Shown: piece by piece, positions 16,774-24,349 of the stretch
How the letters are laid out: every line of letters starts with the position of its first letter
How positions within the stretch are numbered: the stretch's first letter is position 1
Assembly: GCF_022385335.1 (NCBI RefSeq)
Contig: NZ_CP092431.1
Location: 9,486,001 to 9,550,000, forward strand
Origin: Streptomyces deccanensis
GTDB lineage: Bacteria; Actinomycetota; Actinomycetes; Streptomycetales; Streptomycetaceae
Length of the DNA stretch: 64,000 bases
Direction of reading: 5' to 3'
The notes under the pieces: model-generated
Databases searched by the model: none
The model's input: only the letters and a program-made list of their open reading frames with translations
What the model was told of the DNA's origin: nothing
Translations under genes and position numbers: made by a program

Positions 16774-16792
16774 TAAGGTAACCCTTACCAGG
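16774..16792. promoter_or_regulatory. Iron-box-like site upstream of fprA (possible DmdR/DtxR operator)
   Basis: The sequence TAAGGTAACCCTTACCAGG matches about 11 of 19 positions of the DtxR/IdeR consensus, including the AGGT..A..CT.ACC core, and is an imperfect palindrome (CTAAGG/CCTTAC). It lies 52 bases before the fprA start in otherwise AT-poor DNA. The match is partial, so the assignment is tentative. Confidence 0.4.
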
Positions 16793-16915
16793 TACGCGGG
16801 TCGGGTCTATGACCTCATAAAGCGATCTTATGCCATGCGGGGGAATGGCCGACGGCCGGGGATCCCTCCCTCACGTGATGTGTTTGCCTCGGCGGTGAAC
16901 GGCAACGCGGTTTCC

Positions 16916-17365
16916 ATGACTCAGCCGAACAAGGACCCGAACCAGAACTCCGCGTCCGCCGAGACGACCGCTGCCAAGGCCCGTCGGACCGCCGGCAAGG
17001 CGACGGCACCGGCCACCGCGTCCGCGAAGACGGCCGCGGTCAAGATGGACGGCGCGACGTCGTCCGCCAAGGCCGGGGCCGGACACGCGGCCGACGCGGC
17101 CAAGCGCGCCGCCGACAGCACCAACAGTGCCGTGCACAGCGCCGTGAAGGGTGTCGAGGCGGGCCGCCAGGCGGTGGTGCAGGCCTCCGGCCAGGTGGCC
17201 GCCACCGCGAAGACCGCGATGACCGTGATCGCCCACCGCAAGCTCGTCGCCGCCGGTGTGGGCGCGGGCCTGACCGCCCTGACGGCGGCCTCCTACGCGG
17301 TCGGCCGCCGCTCCGGCCGCCAGGTCCAGGGCCCGATCACCCGGCTCACCGGCGGTCGTATCTGA
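16916..17365 (+). CDS. Ala/Lys-rich hypothetical protein with C-terminal membrane segment
   Basis: From the ATG at 16916 the product has 149 residues; a frame-open ATG at 16835 exists but neither has a convincing ribosome site, so the start is uncertain. The first 100 residues are low-complexity Ala/Lys/Thr/Ser helices (TTAAKARRTAGKATAPATAS) of the histone H1 or LEA type. A hydrophobic stretch LVAAGVGAGLTALTAASYAVG near residues 115-135 could be a membrane anchor, followed by a basic tail (RRSGRQVQGPITRLTGGRI). It is divergent from fprA. No family or activity can be assigned; DNA binding or stress protection are only possibilities. Confidence 0.6.
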   Translation: MTQPNKDPNQNSASAETTAAKARRTAGKATAPATASAKTAAVKMDGATSSAKAGAGHAADAAKRAADSTNSAVHSAVKGVEAGRQAVVQASGQVAATAKTAMTVIAHRKLVAAGVGAGLTALTAASYAVGRRSGRQVQGPITRLTGGRI

Positions 17366-17379
17366 CCTGCCTCGACCTG

Positions 17380-17424
17380 CCTGCGGGGGTCGTCCGGCGC
17401 GCGGCGCCCGACGACCCCCGCAGG
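17380..17424. terminator. Bidirectional hairpin terminator
   Basis: CCTGCGGGGGTCGTC at 17380-17394 and GACGACCCCCGCAGG at 17410-17424 are perfect 15-base inverted repeats around a 15-base loop. The hairpin lies between the convergent Ala/Lys-rich gene and the aldo/keto reductase gene, five bases beyond the latter's stop. No T-run follows, as is usual in Streptomyces. Confidence 0.8.
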
Positions 17425-17429
17425 CTGTC

Positions 17430-18413
17430 CTACCAGCGGCTTTCCACCTGCTCCTTGATCCGGCGGTCGTACAGCTCCCGGATCGCGGTGAGCGTCTCGC
17501 CGGACAGCTCCGGCAGCGCGGCGGCCGACGCGTTGGCGCGCGCCTGCTCGGGCGTGCGGGCCCCCGGGATGACCGTCGTGACGCCCGGCAGCTGGATGAT
17601 CCAGCGCAGCGCCAGCTGGGCCGGGGAGAACCCCTCGGGGGCGAGCGCGGCGAACTCGACGGCCGCCTCCACGCCCGTGCCGTAGTCGACACCGGAGAAG
17701 GTCTCGCCCTGGTCGAAGGACTCGCCGTGCCGGTTGTAGGTGCGGTGGTCGTTCTCCGGGAAGACCGTGTCCTTGGTGTACTTGCCGGACAGCAGTCCCG
17801 AGGCCAGCGGGACGCGCGCGATGATCCCGACCCCCGCCTCCGCGGCCGCCGGGAGGACCTCCAGGAGCGGCTTCATCCGGAACGGGTTGAGGATGATCTG
17901 CACGCTCGCCACGTTCGGCCGGGCGATCGCCGTCAACGCCTCGGCGCAGGTCTCCACGCTGACGCCGTACGCGGCGACGCGCTCCTCCTCGACCAGGGTG
18001 TCGAGCGCGTCGAACACCTCGTCGGAGGAGTAGACCGGCGTGGGCGGGCAGTGGAGCTGGACCAGGTCGAGGCGGTCCACGCCGAGATTGCGGCGGGAGC
18101 GGTCGTTCCAGGCCCGGAAGTTGTCGAGGACGTAGTTCTCGGGGATCTGCTCCACACGACGGCCCATCTTCGTCGCGACGAGGACATGCAGATCGGGCCT
18201 GCTCCGCAGGAACGTGGCGATGGTCTGCTCGCTGCGCCCGTCGCCGTAGACGTCGGCCGTGTCGAAGAAGGTCACCCCCGACTCGGCCGCGGTCTCCAGC
18301 ACCGCGAGGGCTTCCTTGTCGTCGACGTCTCCCCAGTCGGCGCCCAGCTGCCATGTGCCGAGACCGACCACGGACGCGTGCTGACCCGACCTACCGAATG
18401 CGCGTTCTTCCAT
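17430..18413 (-). CDS. Aldo/keto reductase
   Basis: This 327-residue NADPH-dependent oxidoreductase reduces carbonyl compounds. The TIM-barrel catalytic tetrad is visible: Asp and Tyr in FFDTADVYGDGRSEQ, Lys in VLVATKMGRRV and His in LDLVQLHCPP. The C-terminal NADP contacts are in GVTTVIPGARTPEQARAN. It begins MEERAFGRSGQHASVVGLGTW, typical of the family. The substrate cannot be told from sequence. It appears to be a single-gene unit, convergent with the gene to its left and 29 bases from the DUF1152 gene stop on its right; the ribosome site is weak. Confidence 0.92.
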   Translation of the reverse strand: MEERAFGRSGQHASVVGLGTWQLGADWGDVDDKEALAVLETAAESGVTFFDTADVYGDGRSEQTIATFLRSRPDLHVLVATKMGRRVEQIPENYVLDNFRAWNDRSRRNLGVDRLDLVQLHCPPTPVYSSDEVFDALDTLVEEERVAAYGVSVETCAEALTAIARPNVASVQIILNPFRMKPLLEVLPAAAEAGVGIIARVPLASGLLSGKYTKDTVFPENDHRTYNRHGESFDQGETFSGVDYGTGVEAAVEFAALAPEGFSPAQLALRWIIQLPGVTTVIPGARTPEQARANASAAALPELSGETLTAIRELYDRRIKEQVESRW

Positions 18414-18442
18414 GGCGGCAGTCTGTCACCTGTTCCCGGTGG

Positions 18443-19408
18443 TCAGTGCGGGAAGGCGCGCGGCTGGCGCTGCCGGGGCAGTTCGTCGCGGAACTCGGCG
18501 ACGACCGAGCTGATCTGCCGGGTGAGTTCGGTCTTCTCCAGCCGGTCGAGGTACAGGTTGCGGCGGGCCAGGCCGACCGCGTCCACGCAGAAGTACAGCG
18601 CCATCAGCGGGTTCACGAACAGTTCGCTGTTCCGGGTCCGCTCGGTGAACCGGACGTCGCCGAACTCGCCCCGCACGGCCGCCGCGACCGAGCCGTTGAC
18701 GATGCTCGGATGGGTCGGCGTGGCCCGCTGGGCGTGCGCCACCGCGTCCAGGTAGAGGGTGCCCTCGCGGCTGTCGCGGGGCAGCGAGAACGCCCCCAGA
18801 TAGGCGCCGTCGCGGTCGAGCGCGGCCAGGTTCTCCAGGACCAGCGCGTGATTGACCCCGTGATAGGCGTCCACGCCGAAGCCCAGGCAGGCCACCAGCC
18901 GCTCCGGCACCTCGTCGAGACCGGCGACGGCACCCAGGCTCGCCATGTCCTCCTCCGGCGTCCCGAGCCCGTGTTCGTCGCCGCGCATGAGGATGTCGGT
19001 GCCGCCGTCGACCAGGACGAGGGCGTCCACCCCGCCCAGATGTTCGAGGAGCGCGCGATAGGCCGCCCGCAGGGGCGCCACACCCGTACGTGACAACGCG
19101 TACACGGTGCTCGCCATCCCGTGCAGGTCGAGCCATTCCGCGAGGGTGCGCTCGGGGAAGTAGTCGCCCCGGAAGGCGGTGTCGGGGCCCACCGCCGCGA
19201 CGTCCTGCTCCAGCCACACGTCGAGGCTCAGACCGTACAGATCGGCGAAGGAGAGATTGGCGAGATGGACCTCCTTGCCCGCCGACCGCAGAGCGAGGGC
19301 CAGCGGCAGCCCGGCGTAGACGTCGAAGCCGCCACCGGCGCCGGCTATGAGCACACGCCGCGCGTCGCGCAGCCGTGTGAAGAACGGGGGTTGCTGGAGG
19401 GAGAACAC
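18443..19408 (-). CDS. DUF1152-family protein
   Basis: The product has 321 residues from a GTG at 19408 (no clear ribosome site; the purine-poor upstream region may indicate a leaderless or later start). It opens with FFTRLRDARRVLIAGAGGGFDVYAGLPLALALRSAG, a Rossmann-like glycine motif typical of DUF1152 proteins, and contains ALVLVDGGTDILMRGDEHGLGTPEEDMASL, whose Asp-rich loop is the most conserved part of the family. The C-terminus includes FVNPLMALYFCVDAVGLARRNLYLD. It is cytoplasmic with no membrane segments. The biochemical function of the family is not known to me. Confidence 0.8.
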   Translation of the reverse strand: MFSLQQPPFFTRLRDARRVLIAGAGGGFDVYAGLPLALALRSAGKEVHLANLSFADLYGLSLDVWLEQDVAAVGPDTAFRGDYFPERTLAEWLDLHGMASTVYALSRTGVAPLRAAYRALLEHLGGVDALVLVDGGTDILMRGDEHGLGTPEEDMASLGAVAGLDEVPERLVACLGFGVDAYHGVNHALVLENLAALDRDGAYLGAFSLPRDSREGTLYLDAVAHAQRATPTHPSIVNGSVAAAVRGEFGDVRFTERTRNSELFVNPLMALYFCVDAVGLARRNLYLDRLEKTELTRQISSVVAEFRDELPRQRQPRAFPH

Positions 19409-19475
19409 CGGGGGAAGTTAGCAGGGTGGAGCAGGGGGCGCGCACGATTTACGCGGGCCGGGCCACCGGCTACCG

Positions 19476-19488
19476 TACCGGTCAGTAA
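19476..19488. promoter_or_regulatory. Imperfect palindrome, possible TetR-type operator
   Basis: TACCGGTCAGTAA in the 120-base divergent gap between the DUF1152 gene and the alpha/beta hydrolase resembles the TACYGACCGGTA motif that I recall upstream of acyl-CoA genes controlled by TetR-family regulators. It lies 41 bases before the hydrolase ATG. No regulator gene is adjacent, so this is only suggestive. Confidence 0.28.
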
Positions 19489-19528
19489 CCGGACCGCACC
19501 GGGCCGGACCGGACCGCAGGAGGCCCCC

Positions 19529-20311
19529 ATGCCGCAGCTCGAAGTCGACGGCGCCGCGCTGACGTACGACGACGAGGGCCCCCGCGAGGGCGACGGGGTG
19601 CCCCTGGTGTTCGTCCACGGCTGGACCGCCAACCGCCACCGCTGGGACCACCAGGTCGCGCACTTCGCCCAGAAGCGGCGCGTGATCCGGCTCGACCTGC
19701 GCGGGCACGGCGAGAGCGGCGGCGCCGGGGTGCGCACGATCGAGGAGCTGGCGTCGGACGTGCTCGCCCTCCTCGATCATCTGGAGATCGAGCGGTTCGT
19801 CCTGGTCGGCCACTCCATGGGCGGCATGATCTCCCAGACCATCACCCTCGCCCACCCCGAGCGGGTGGAACGACTGGTGCTGGTCAACTCCATCGGACGC
19901 ATGGCCTACAGCCGGGGCCGCGGCCTGCTGATGGCGGCCTCCACCCGCGTCCCGTTCAAGCTGTTCGTCGCCGCCAACATCCAGCGCGCCTTCGCGCCCG
20001 GCTACCCCCGCGAGGAGATCCGGGAGTACATTCGCGCCTCCGCCGCCACCCCGCGCGAGGTCGTGATGACCCTGTACGGCGCCATGCGCGCCTTCGACGT
20101 CCTCGACCGCCTCGGCGAGGTCAGCACCCCCACCCTCCTCGTCCACGGCTACCACGACATCCAACTGCCCGTCGCCCAGATGCTCCGCATGGCCAAGGCC
20201 TACCAGGACGCCGAGGTGCGGATCCTGGACGCGGGCCACGAACTCCCCGTGGAGAAGCCGGCGGAGCTGACCGCCACCCTGGACCGCTTCCTCACCGGCT
20301 CCCGGGTCTGA
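19529..20311 (+). CDS. Alpha/beta-fold hydrolase
   Basis: This 260-residue hydrolase starts at an ATG preceded by a perfect AGGAGG. It has the oxyanion block LVFVHGWTANRHRWDHQV, the nucleophile elbow VGHSMGGMIS, an Asp in VSTPTLLVHGYHDIQLPV and the catalytic His in ILDAGHELPVEKPAE. A cap region with RGRGLLMAASTRVPFKLFVAANIQRAF follows the nucleophile. It lacks a signal peptide and therefore acts in the cytoplasm. Family members include esterases, haloperoxidase-like and epoxide hydrolases; the substrate is not predictable. It is convergent with the Gfo/Idh/MocA gene. Confidence 0.9.
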   Translation: MPQLEVDGAALTYDDEGPREGDGVPLVFVHGWTANRHRWDHQVAHFAQKRRVIRLDLRGHGESGGAGVRTIEELASDVLALLDHLEIERFVLVGHSMGGMISQTITLAHPERVERLVLVNSIGRMAYSRGRGLLMAASTRVPFKLFVAANIQRAFAPGYPREEIREYIRASAATPREVVMTLYGAMRAFDVLDRLGEVSTPTLLVHGYHDIQLPVAQMLRMAKAYQDAEVRILDAGHELPVEKPAELTATLDRFLTGSRV

Positions 20312-20320
20312 GCCCGCCGC

Positions 20321-20358
20321 CGACGAGCGCCCCGCCCCCGCGGGGGCTCGGTGGCGGC
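20321..20358. terminator. GC-rich hairpin between convergent genes
   Basis: The 51-base gap after the alpha/beta hydrolase holds a dyad whose core CCCCCGCGGGGG (20335-20346) is perfect, flanked by GAGC/GCTC and CCGCC/GGCGG elements. It probably terminates transcription from both sides. Confidence 0.55.
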
Positions 20359-20362
20359 CGCG

Positions 20363-21250
20363 TCAGCCGGTCAACTGTCCTTCGGCGGAGGCCAACAGCT
20401 CCGTCACGCGCAGTGCGAACGCGGCGTCGCACGGATGCGGACGACCACCGCGGGCTGCTGCCAGCAGTGCGTCCCCCGCCCGCACGAGAGCCGGTACGGC
20501 CCCCTCGTCGGTCGTGGGCAGCACGGTCGTCCCGGTCCGGCCCCGCAGCTCGACCGTCGCGCCGGACGCCGCGGGCGGGGCGGTGAGGCTGAGGGTGAGG
20601 GTGCTGGACGCCCCGCCGGTGTGCAGCAGCACCAGATGGACCGTGTCCTTGGGCCCGCGCACGGCGGCGGCCACCTTCTCCACGTCCCCGAGGACCGGCA
20701 GCAGCACGGACAGGGCGTGCGGGCCCACGTCCCACAGGCCGCCCTTCTCCCTCCGCCACGGCGAGTCCGCGAAGGGGCTGTCGCTCTCGCCGTCGAACAG
20801 CGACCCGAACCACTCCGCCCGCCCCGTGAACCAGCCCTCACGGGCGGCCTGTTCGGTGATCCACGCGTCGATCGCCGTCTGGAACCGGGCGGTGAAGAAC
20901 ACGACCGAGGCGACCCCGGCCTCCTCGACCGCCCGGACGACGGCCCGCCCCTCCTCGACGTCCGTCGACAGCGGCTTGTCGAGCAGCAGATGACAGCCCG
21001 CCCGGGCCGCGCGCACCGCGAGCGGCGCCTGGACGGAGGGCGGCAGGGCCACGGCGACCGCGTCCACGTCCGCGAACAGGGCGTCGACGTCCTCGTACAC
21101 GGCCACGCCGCCGTGCCGGTCGGCCAGTTCCTTGGCTGCCTCCGGGCGCCTGCCCCACACCCCCGCGAACTCCAGCTCCTGGTGCGCGCTCAGCGCGGGG
21201 GCGTAGGCCATCTCGGCCCACGGTCCGGTTCCGAGCAGTCCTGTACGCAT
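20363..21250 (-). CDS. Gfo/Idh/MocA-family oxidoreductase
   Basis: This 295-residue NAD(P)-dependent dehydrogenase resembles inositol and glucose-fructose oxidoreductases. The start is taken as the ATG at 21250, because GAGGAG lies 11 bases before it while the alternative GTG at 21262 touches that site. The Rossmann motif is MRTGLLGTGPWAEMAYAPAL. The conserved EKP lysine motif appears as HLLLDKPLSTDVEEG, with Asp replacing Glu. The C-terminal beta-sheet domain includes GGLWDVGPHALSVLLPVLG, carrying the conserved His. It is a single gene; the substrate, probably a sugar or polyol, is unknown. Confidence 0.9.
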   Translation of the reverse strand: MRTGLLGTGPWAEMAYAPALSAHQELEFAGVWGRRPEAAKELADRHGGVAVYEDVDALFADVDAVAVALPPSVQAPLAVRAARAGCHLLLDKPLSTDVEEGRAVVRAVEEAGVASVVFFTARFQTAIDAWITEQAAREGWFTGRAEWFGSLFDGESDSPFADSPWRREKGGLWDVGPHALSVLLPVLGDVEKVAAAVRGPKDTVHLVLLHTGGASSTLTLSLTAPPAASGATVELRGRTGTTVLPTTDEGAVPALVRAGDALLAAARGGRPHPCDAAFALRVTELLASAEGQLTG

Positions 21251-21332
21251 GCTCCGGTTCACTCCTCGTGCGTTGGGTGGGATGTCCTTCGAAGCCCCTC
21301 GGGGTCTCCGGGGAGCGTCGGTCCGACGGCCG

Positions 21333-24110
21333 TCAGGGCAGCGCCTGTTCGGTCCAGATCGTCTTGCCCGTGGGGGAGTAGCGGGTGCCCCACCGCTGGG
21401 TGAGCTGGGCGATCAGATACAGGCCCCGGCCGCCCTCGTCGGTCGTGGCGGCGTACCGCAGATGGGGCGAGGTGTGACTGCTGTCGGTGACCTCGCAGAT
21501 CAACTGCCGGTCGTGGATGAGGCGGACCCGGATGGGGCCGCCGCCGTACCGGATGGCGTTGGTGACCAGCTCGCTGAGGATCAGCTCGGTGGTGAACTCC
21601 AGCTCCTCAAGGCCCCACTCGGCCAGCTGCCGGGTGGCCTCGGAGCGCGCCCGGCGCACCGCGGCCGGGTCGCCGGGCACCTCCCACTCGACGACACGGC
21701 CCGTGTCCAGCGCCTGGGTGCGGGCGACGATCAGGGCGATGTCGTCGCTCGCCCGGCTCGGCGGCAGTGCGTCGAGCACGGCCTCGCAGGTCCCCTGCGG
21801 CGAGGTGTCGGCCCCCGCCAGCGCGGCGCGCAGCAGTTCGAGGCCGTCGTCGATGTCCCGCTCCCGGTCCTCCACGAGACCGTCGGTGTAGAGCACCATG
21901 CGGCTGCCCTCGGTGAGGTCCAGCTCGGCCGTCTCGAAGGGCAGCCCGCCGAGACCGAGCGGCGGACCGGCCGGCACCTCGGGGAAGTCGACCGTGCCGT
22001 CGGGCCGGGCCACCGCCAGCGGCGGATGCCCGGCGCGGGCGACGGTGCAGCGCCGCGACACCGGGTCGTAGATCGCGTACAGGCACGTCGCCCCGGTGAT
22101 CGGGGCGTTGCCGTCGAGGACCGCCTCGTCCTGGTCGATCCTGCTGACCATCTCGTCCAGCAGCCCCAGGATCTCGTCCGGCGGCAGGTCCAGCGCGGTG
22201 AAGTTGTGCACCGCCGTGCGCAGCCGCCCCATCGTGGCCGCCGCGTGCAGACCGTGACCGACGACGTCGCCCACGACGACGGCGACCCGGGTGCCGGACA
22301 GCGGCAGGACGTCGAACCAGTCGCCGCCCACCCCGGCCTGCGCGGGCAGGTAGCGGTAGGCGACGTCCAGGGCGCTCTGCTCGGGCAGGTGGCGCGGCAG
22401 CAGACTGCGCTGCAGGGTCTCGGCCATCGTGTGCTCGCGGGTGTAGCGGCGCGCGTTGTCGATGGAGACCGCCGCGCGGGCCACCAGCTCCTCGGCGAGC
22501 GCCACTTCCTCCTGGTCGAACGGCTCGGGCTTCTCCGAGCGCCAGAAGTTGGCGACCCCCAGCACCAGCTGGCCCACCCGCAACGGCACGGTGATCAGCG
22601 AGTGGATGCCGTACTCGACGACCTGCGCGGACCGTTCGAGGTCCTGGGCCCGCCAGCCGGGCGCCCGGCTGAGGTCGGCCACCAGGGTCGAGCTGCCGCT
22701 GTCGATGCTGCGGGCCTGGGGCGAGGAGGGGACCAGGTCGATCCGCTCGCCCACCTTGTACAGCGGCGCGTCCTCGCGGATCCCGCTGCTCGCCGTACGG
22801 CGCAGTGTGGTGGCCGTCGCGGGCTCGTCGCCGCTGAGCGCCGCCGGGGCCAGGTCCACGGTGACGAAGTCCGCGAACCGGGGGACCGCCACCTCCGCCA
22901 GCTCCTCGGCGGTGCGCGTCACGTCCAGGCCGGTGCCGACGCCCACCCCGGCGTCGTAGAGCAGCCTCAGCCGCTCCCGGGCGGCCTCCGCGCGGCCCGA
23001 GAGGGCGCGCAGCTCGGTGGAGTCGCGGAGCGTGGCGACGCTGCCGGAGGGCTCGCCCTGCAGATCGGTGGGCCGCTGGTTCACCGCCAGCAGCCGGTCG
23101 CCCACCAGGTGCACCTCGTCGTTGGCGACCCGGCCCGAGGCCAGCAGCTCCGCCATGGGTGCTTCGAGACCCAGGGCGTGGACGTCCTGCCCCTCCGCGT
23201 CCGCGGGCAGGTCCAGCAGGCGGTGCGCCTCGTCGTTGGCGAGCAGGAGCCGGCCCCCGCCGCCGACGATGATCACGCCCTCCCGCACGGCGTGCAGCAC
23301 CGCGTCGTGGTGCTCGTACATCCTGGTCATCTCCGACGGGCCGAGCCCGTGGGTCTGCCGCAGCAGCCGTTTGCTGACGAGCGCCGTGCCCGCCGTGGCC
23401 AGGGCGAGGGCCGCCGCGGCGGCGGCCAGCACGAGGGGCAGCTGCTGCTCGGCCACCCCGCCCACGTTCTCGGTGGTGATCCCGGCCGAGACCAGGCCCA
23501 CCACCTTGCCGTCGGGGTCCTTGATCGGCACCACGGCCTGGACCAGCGGACCGAGGGTGCCGGTCACCTCCTCGGTGAACGACTCGCCCTTCAGCGCGGG
23601 CTCGATGGTGCCGACGAACTGCTTGCCGATGCGGTCCGGCTTCGGATGGGTGTAGCGGATCCCGTCGGTGTTCATCACGACGATGAAGTCCACCCCGGAC
23701 TGGACCCGGGCGGCCTCGGCCCTCGGCTGGAGCACCGCCGTGGGATCGGGGGAGCTCAGCGCCTCCCGGGTGCCCGGCGCGTTGGCGAACGTCTCCGCCA
23801 CGGCCAGCGAACGGTTGTGCGCCTCCTTGGAGCTGTCGTGCCGTACCTGCAGGACCAGCGCCACCACGGCCGACACGACCAGGACCAGCACGATCACGAC
23901 CTGCAGCAGGAACACCTGTCCGGCGACACTGCGCCCGCTCAGCGCCGAGCGCAGTCCCGAGAGCGGGCCCCAGCCGTGTCCCGACTCCCCGGTCGCGCCG
24001 CCGTCCGATCCGTGCGGTACCCGCCGGGCACGGTGGTCCCGGCCCTGCGCAGGCCGACCCTGGGGACGGCGGGTCGACTGAGAGCGAGATCGACCCAGGA
24101 GACGGACCAT
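21333..24110 (-). CDS. Sensor-SpoIIE phosphatase-anti-sigma ATPase fusion protein
   Basis: This large membrane receptor has 925 residues from the ATG at 24110 (start uncertain, no strong ribosome site; the frame is open to 24314). In order it has a membrane helix near 65-90, an extracytoplasmic CitA-like sensor (FIVVMNTDGIRYTHPKPDRIG), a second helix near 215-240, a PAS domain (AVREGVIIVGGGGRLLLAN), a GAF domain (SLITVPLRVGQLVLGVANF), a SpoIIE phosphatase with the acidic metal ligands in GGDWFDVLPL, GDVVGHGL and ASDDIALIV, and a C-terminal histidine-kinase-type ATPase (ELVTNAIRYGG, DEGGRGLYLI). Such proteins tune sigma-factor/anti-sigma pathways by dephosphorylation. Confidence 0.9.
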   Translation of the reverse strand: MVRLLGRSRSQSTRRPQGRPAQGRDHRARRVPHGSDGGATGESGHGWGPLSGLRSALSGRSVAGQVFLLQVVIVLVLVVSAVVALVLQVRHDSSKEAHNRSLAVAETFANAPGTREALSSPDPTAVLQPRAEAARVQSGVDFIVVMNTDGIRYTHPKPDRIGKQFVGTIEPALKGESFTEEVTGTLGPLVQAVVPIKDPDGKVVGLVSAGITTENVGGVAEQQLPLVLAAAAAALALATAGTALVSKRLLRQTHGLGPSEMTRMYEHHDAVLHAVREGVIIVGGGGRLLLANDEAHRLLDLPADAEGQDVHALGLEAPMAELLASGRVANDEVHLVGDRLLAVNQRPTDLQGEPSGSVATLRDSTELRALSGRAEAARERLRLLYDAGVGVGTGLDVTRTAEELAEVAVPRFADFVTVDLAPAALSGDEPATATTLRRTASSGIREDAPLYKVGERIDLVPSSPQARSIDSGSSTLVADLSRAPGWRAQDLERSAQVVEYGIHSLITVPLRVGQLVLGVANFWRSEKPEPFDQEEVALAEELVARAAVSIDNARRYTREHTMAETLQRSLLPRHLPEQSALDVAYRYLPAQAGVGGDWFDVLPLSGTRVAVVVGDVVGHGLHAAATMGRLRTAVHNFTALDLPPDEILGLLDEMVSRIDQDEAVLDGNAPITGATCLYAIYDPVSRRCTVARAGHPPLAVARPDGTVDFPEVPAGPPLGLGGLPFETAELDLTEGSRMVLYTDGLVEDRERDIDDGLELLRAALAGADTSPQGTCEAVLDALPPSRASDDIALIVARTQALDTGRVVEWEVPGDPAAVRRARSEATRQLAEWGLEELEFTTELILSELVTNAIRYGGGPIRVRLIHDRQLICEVTDSSHTSPHLRYAATTDEGGRGLYLIAQLTQRWGTRYSPTGKTIWTEQALP

Positions 24111-24268
24111 GTGCCCATGTCTACACTGCCCCGCGCCCCGAGGCGAGAGGGGGTGGCGCCCTGCCCGGACCGGCGCCCTCGACCGCTCGGCGGGGAGAGC
24201 GCTTGCTACCCCTTTGACCATATGTGATGCCCTGCTACCTGTCGGATTCCTGTGAATCTGCGAGGCGC

Positions 24269-24299
24269 TTGAACACATCGCGGTCCGGCTCCGTATAAG
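24269..24299 (+). promoter_or_regulatory. Candidate sigma-70-type promoter for the DUF1996 gene
   Basis: TTGAAC at 24269-24274 and TATAAG at 24294-24299 are separated by 19 bases (18 if GTATAA is used). They lie about 50 bases before the GTG start at 24350 in a notably AT-richer stretch than the surroundings. The spacing is slightly long, so this is a candidate only. Confidence 0.4.
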
Positions 24300-24349
24300 G
24301 CTGGGGTTTTTCATGCCCGGACCCGACGACGACGTTGTAGGAGCTATCC

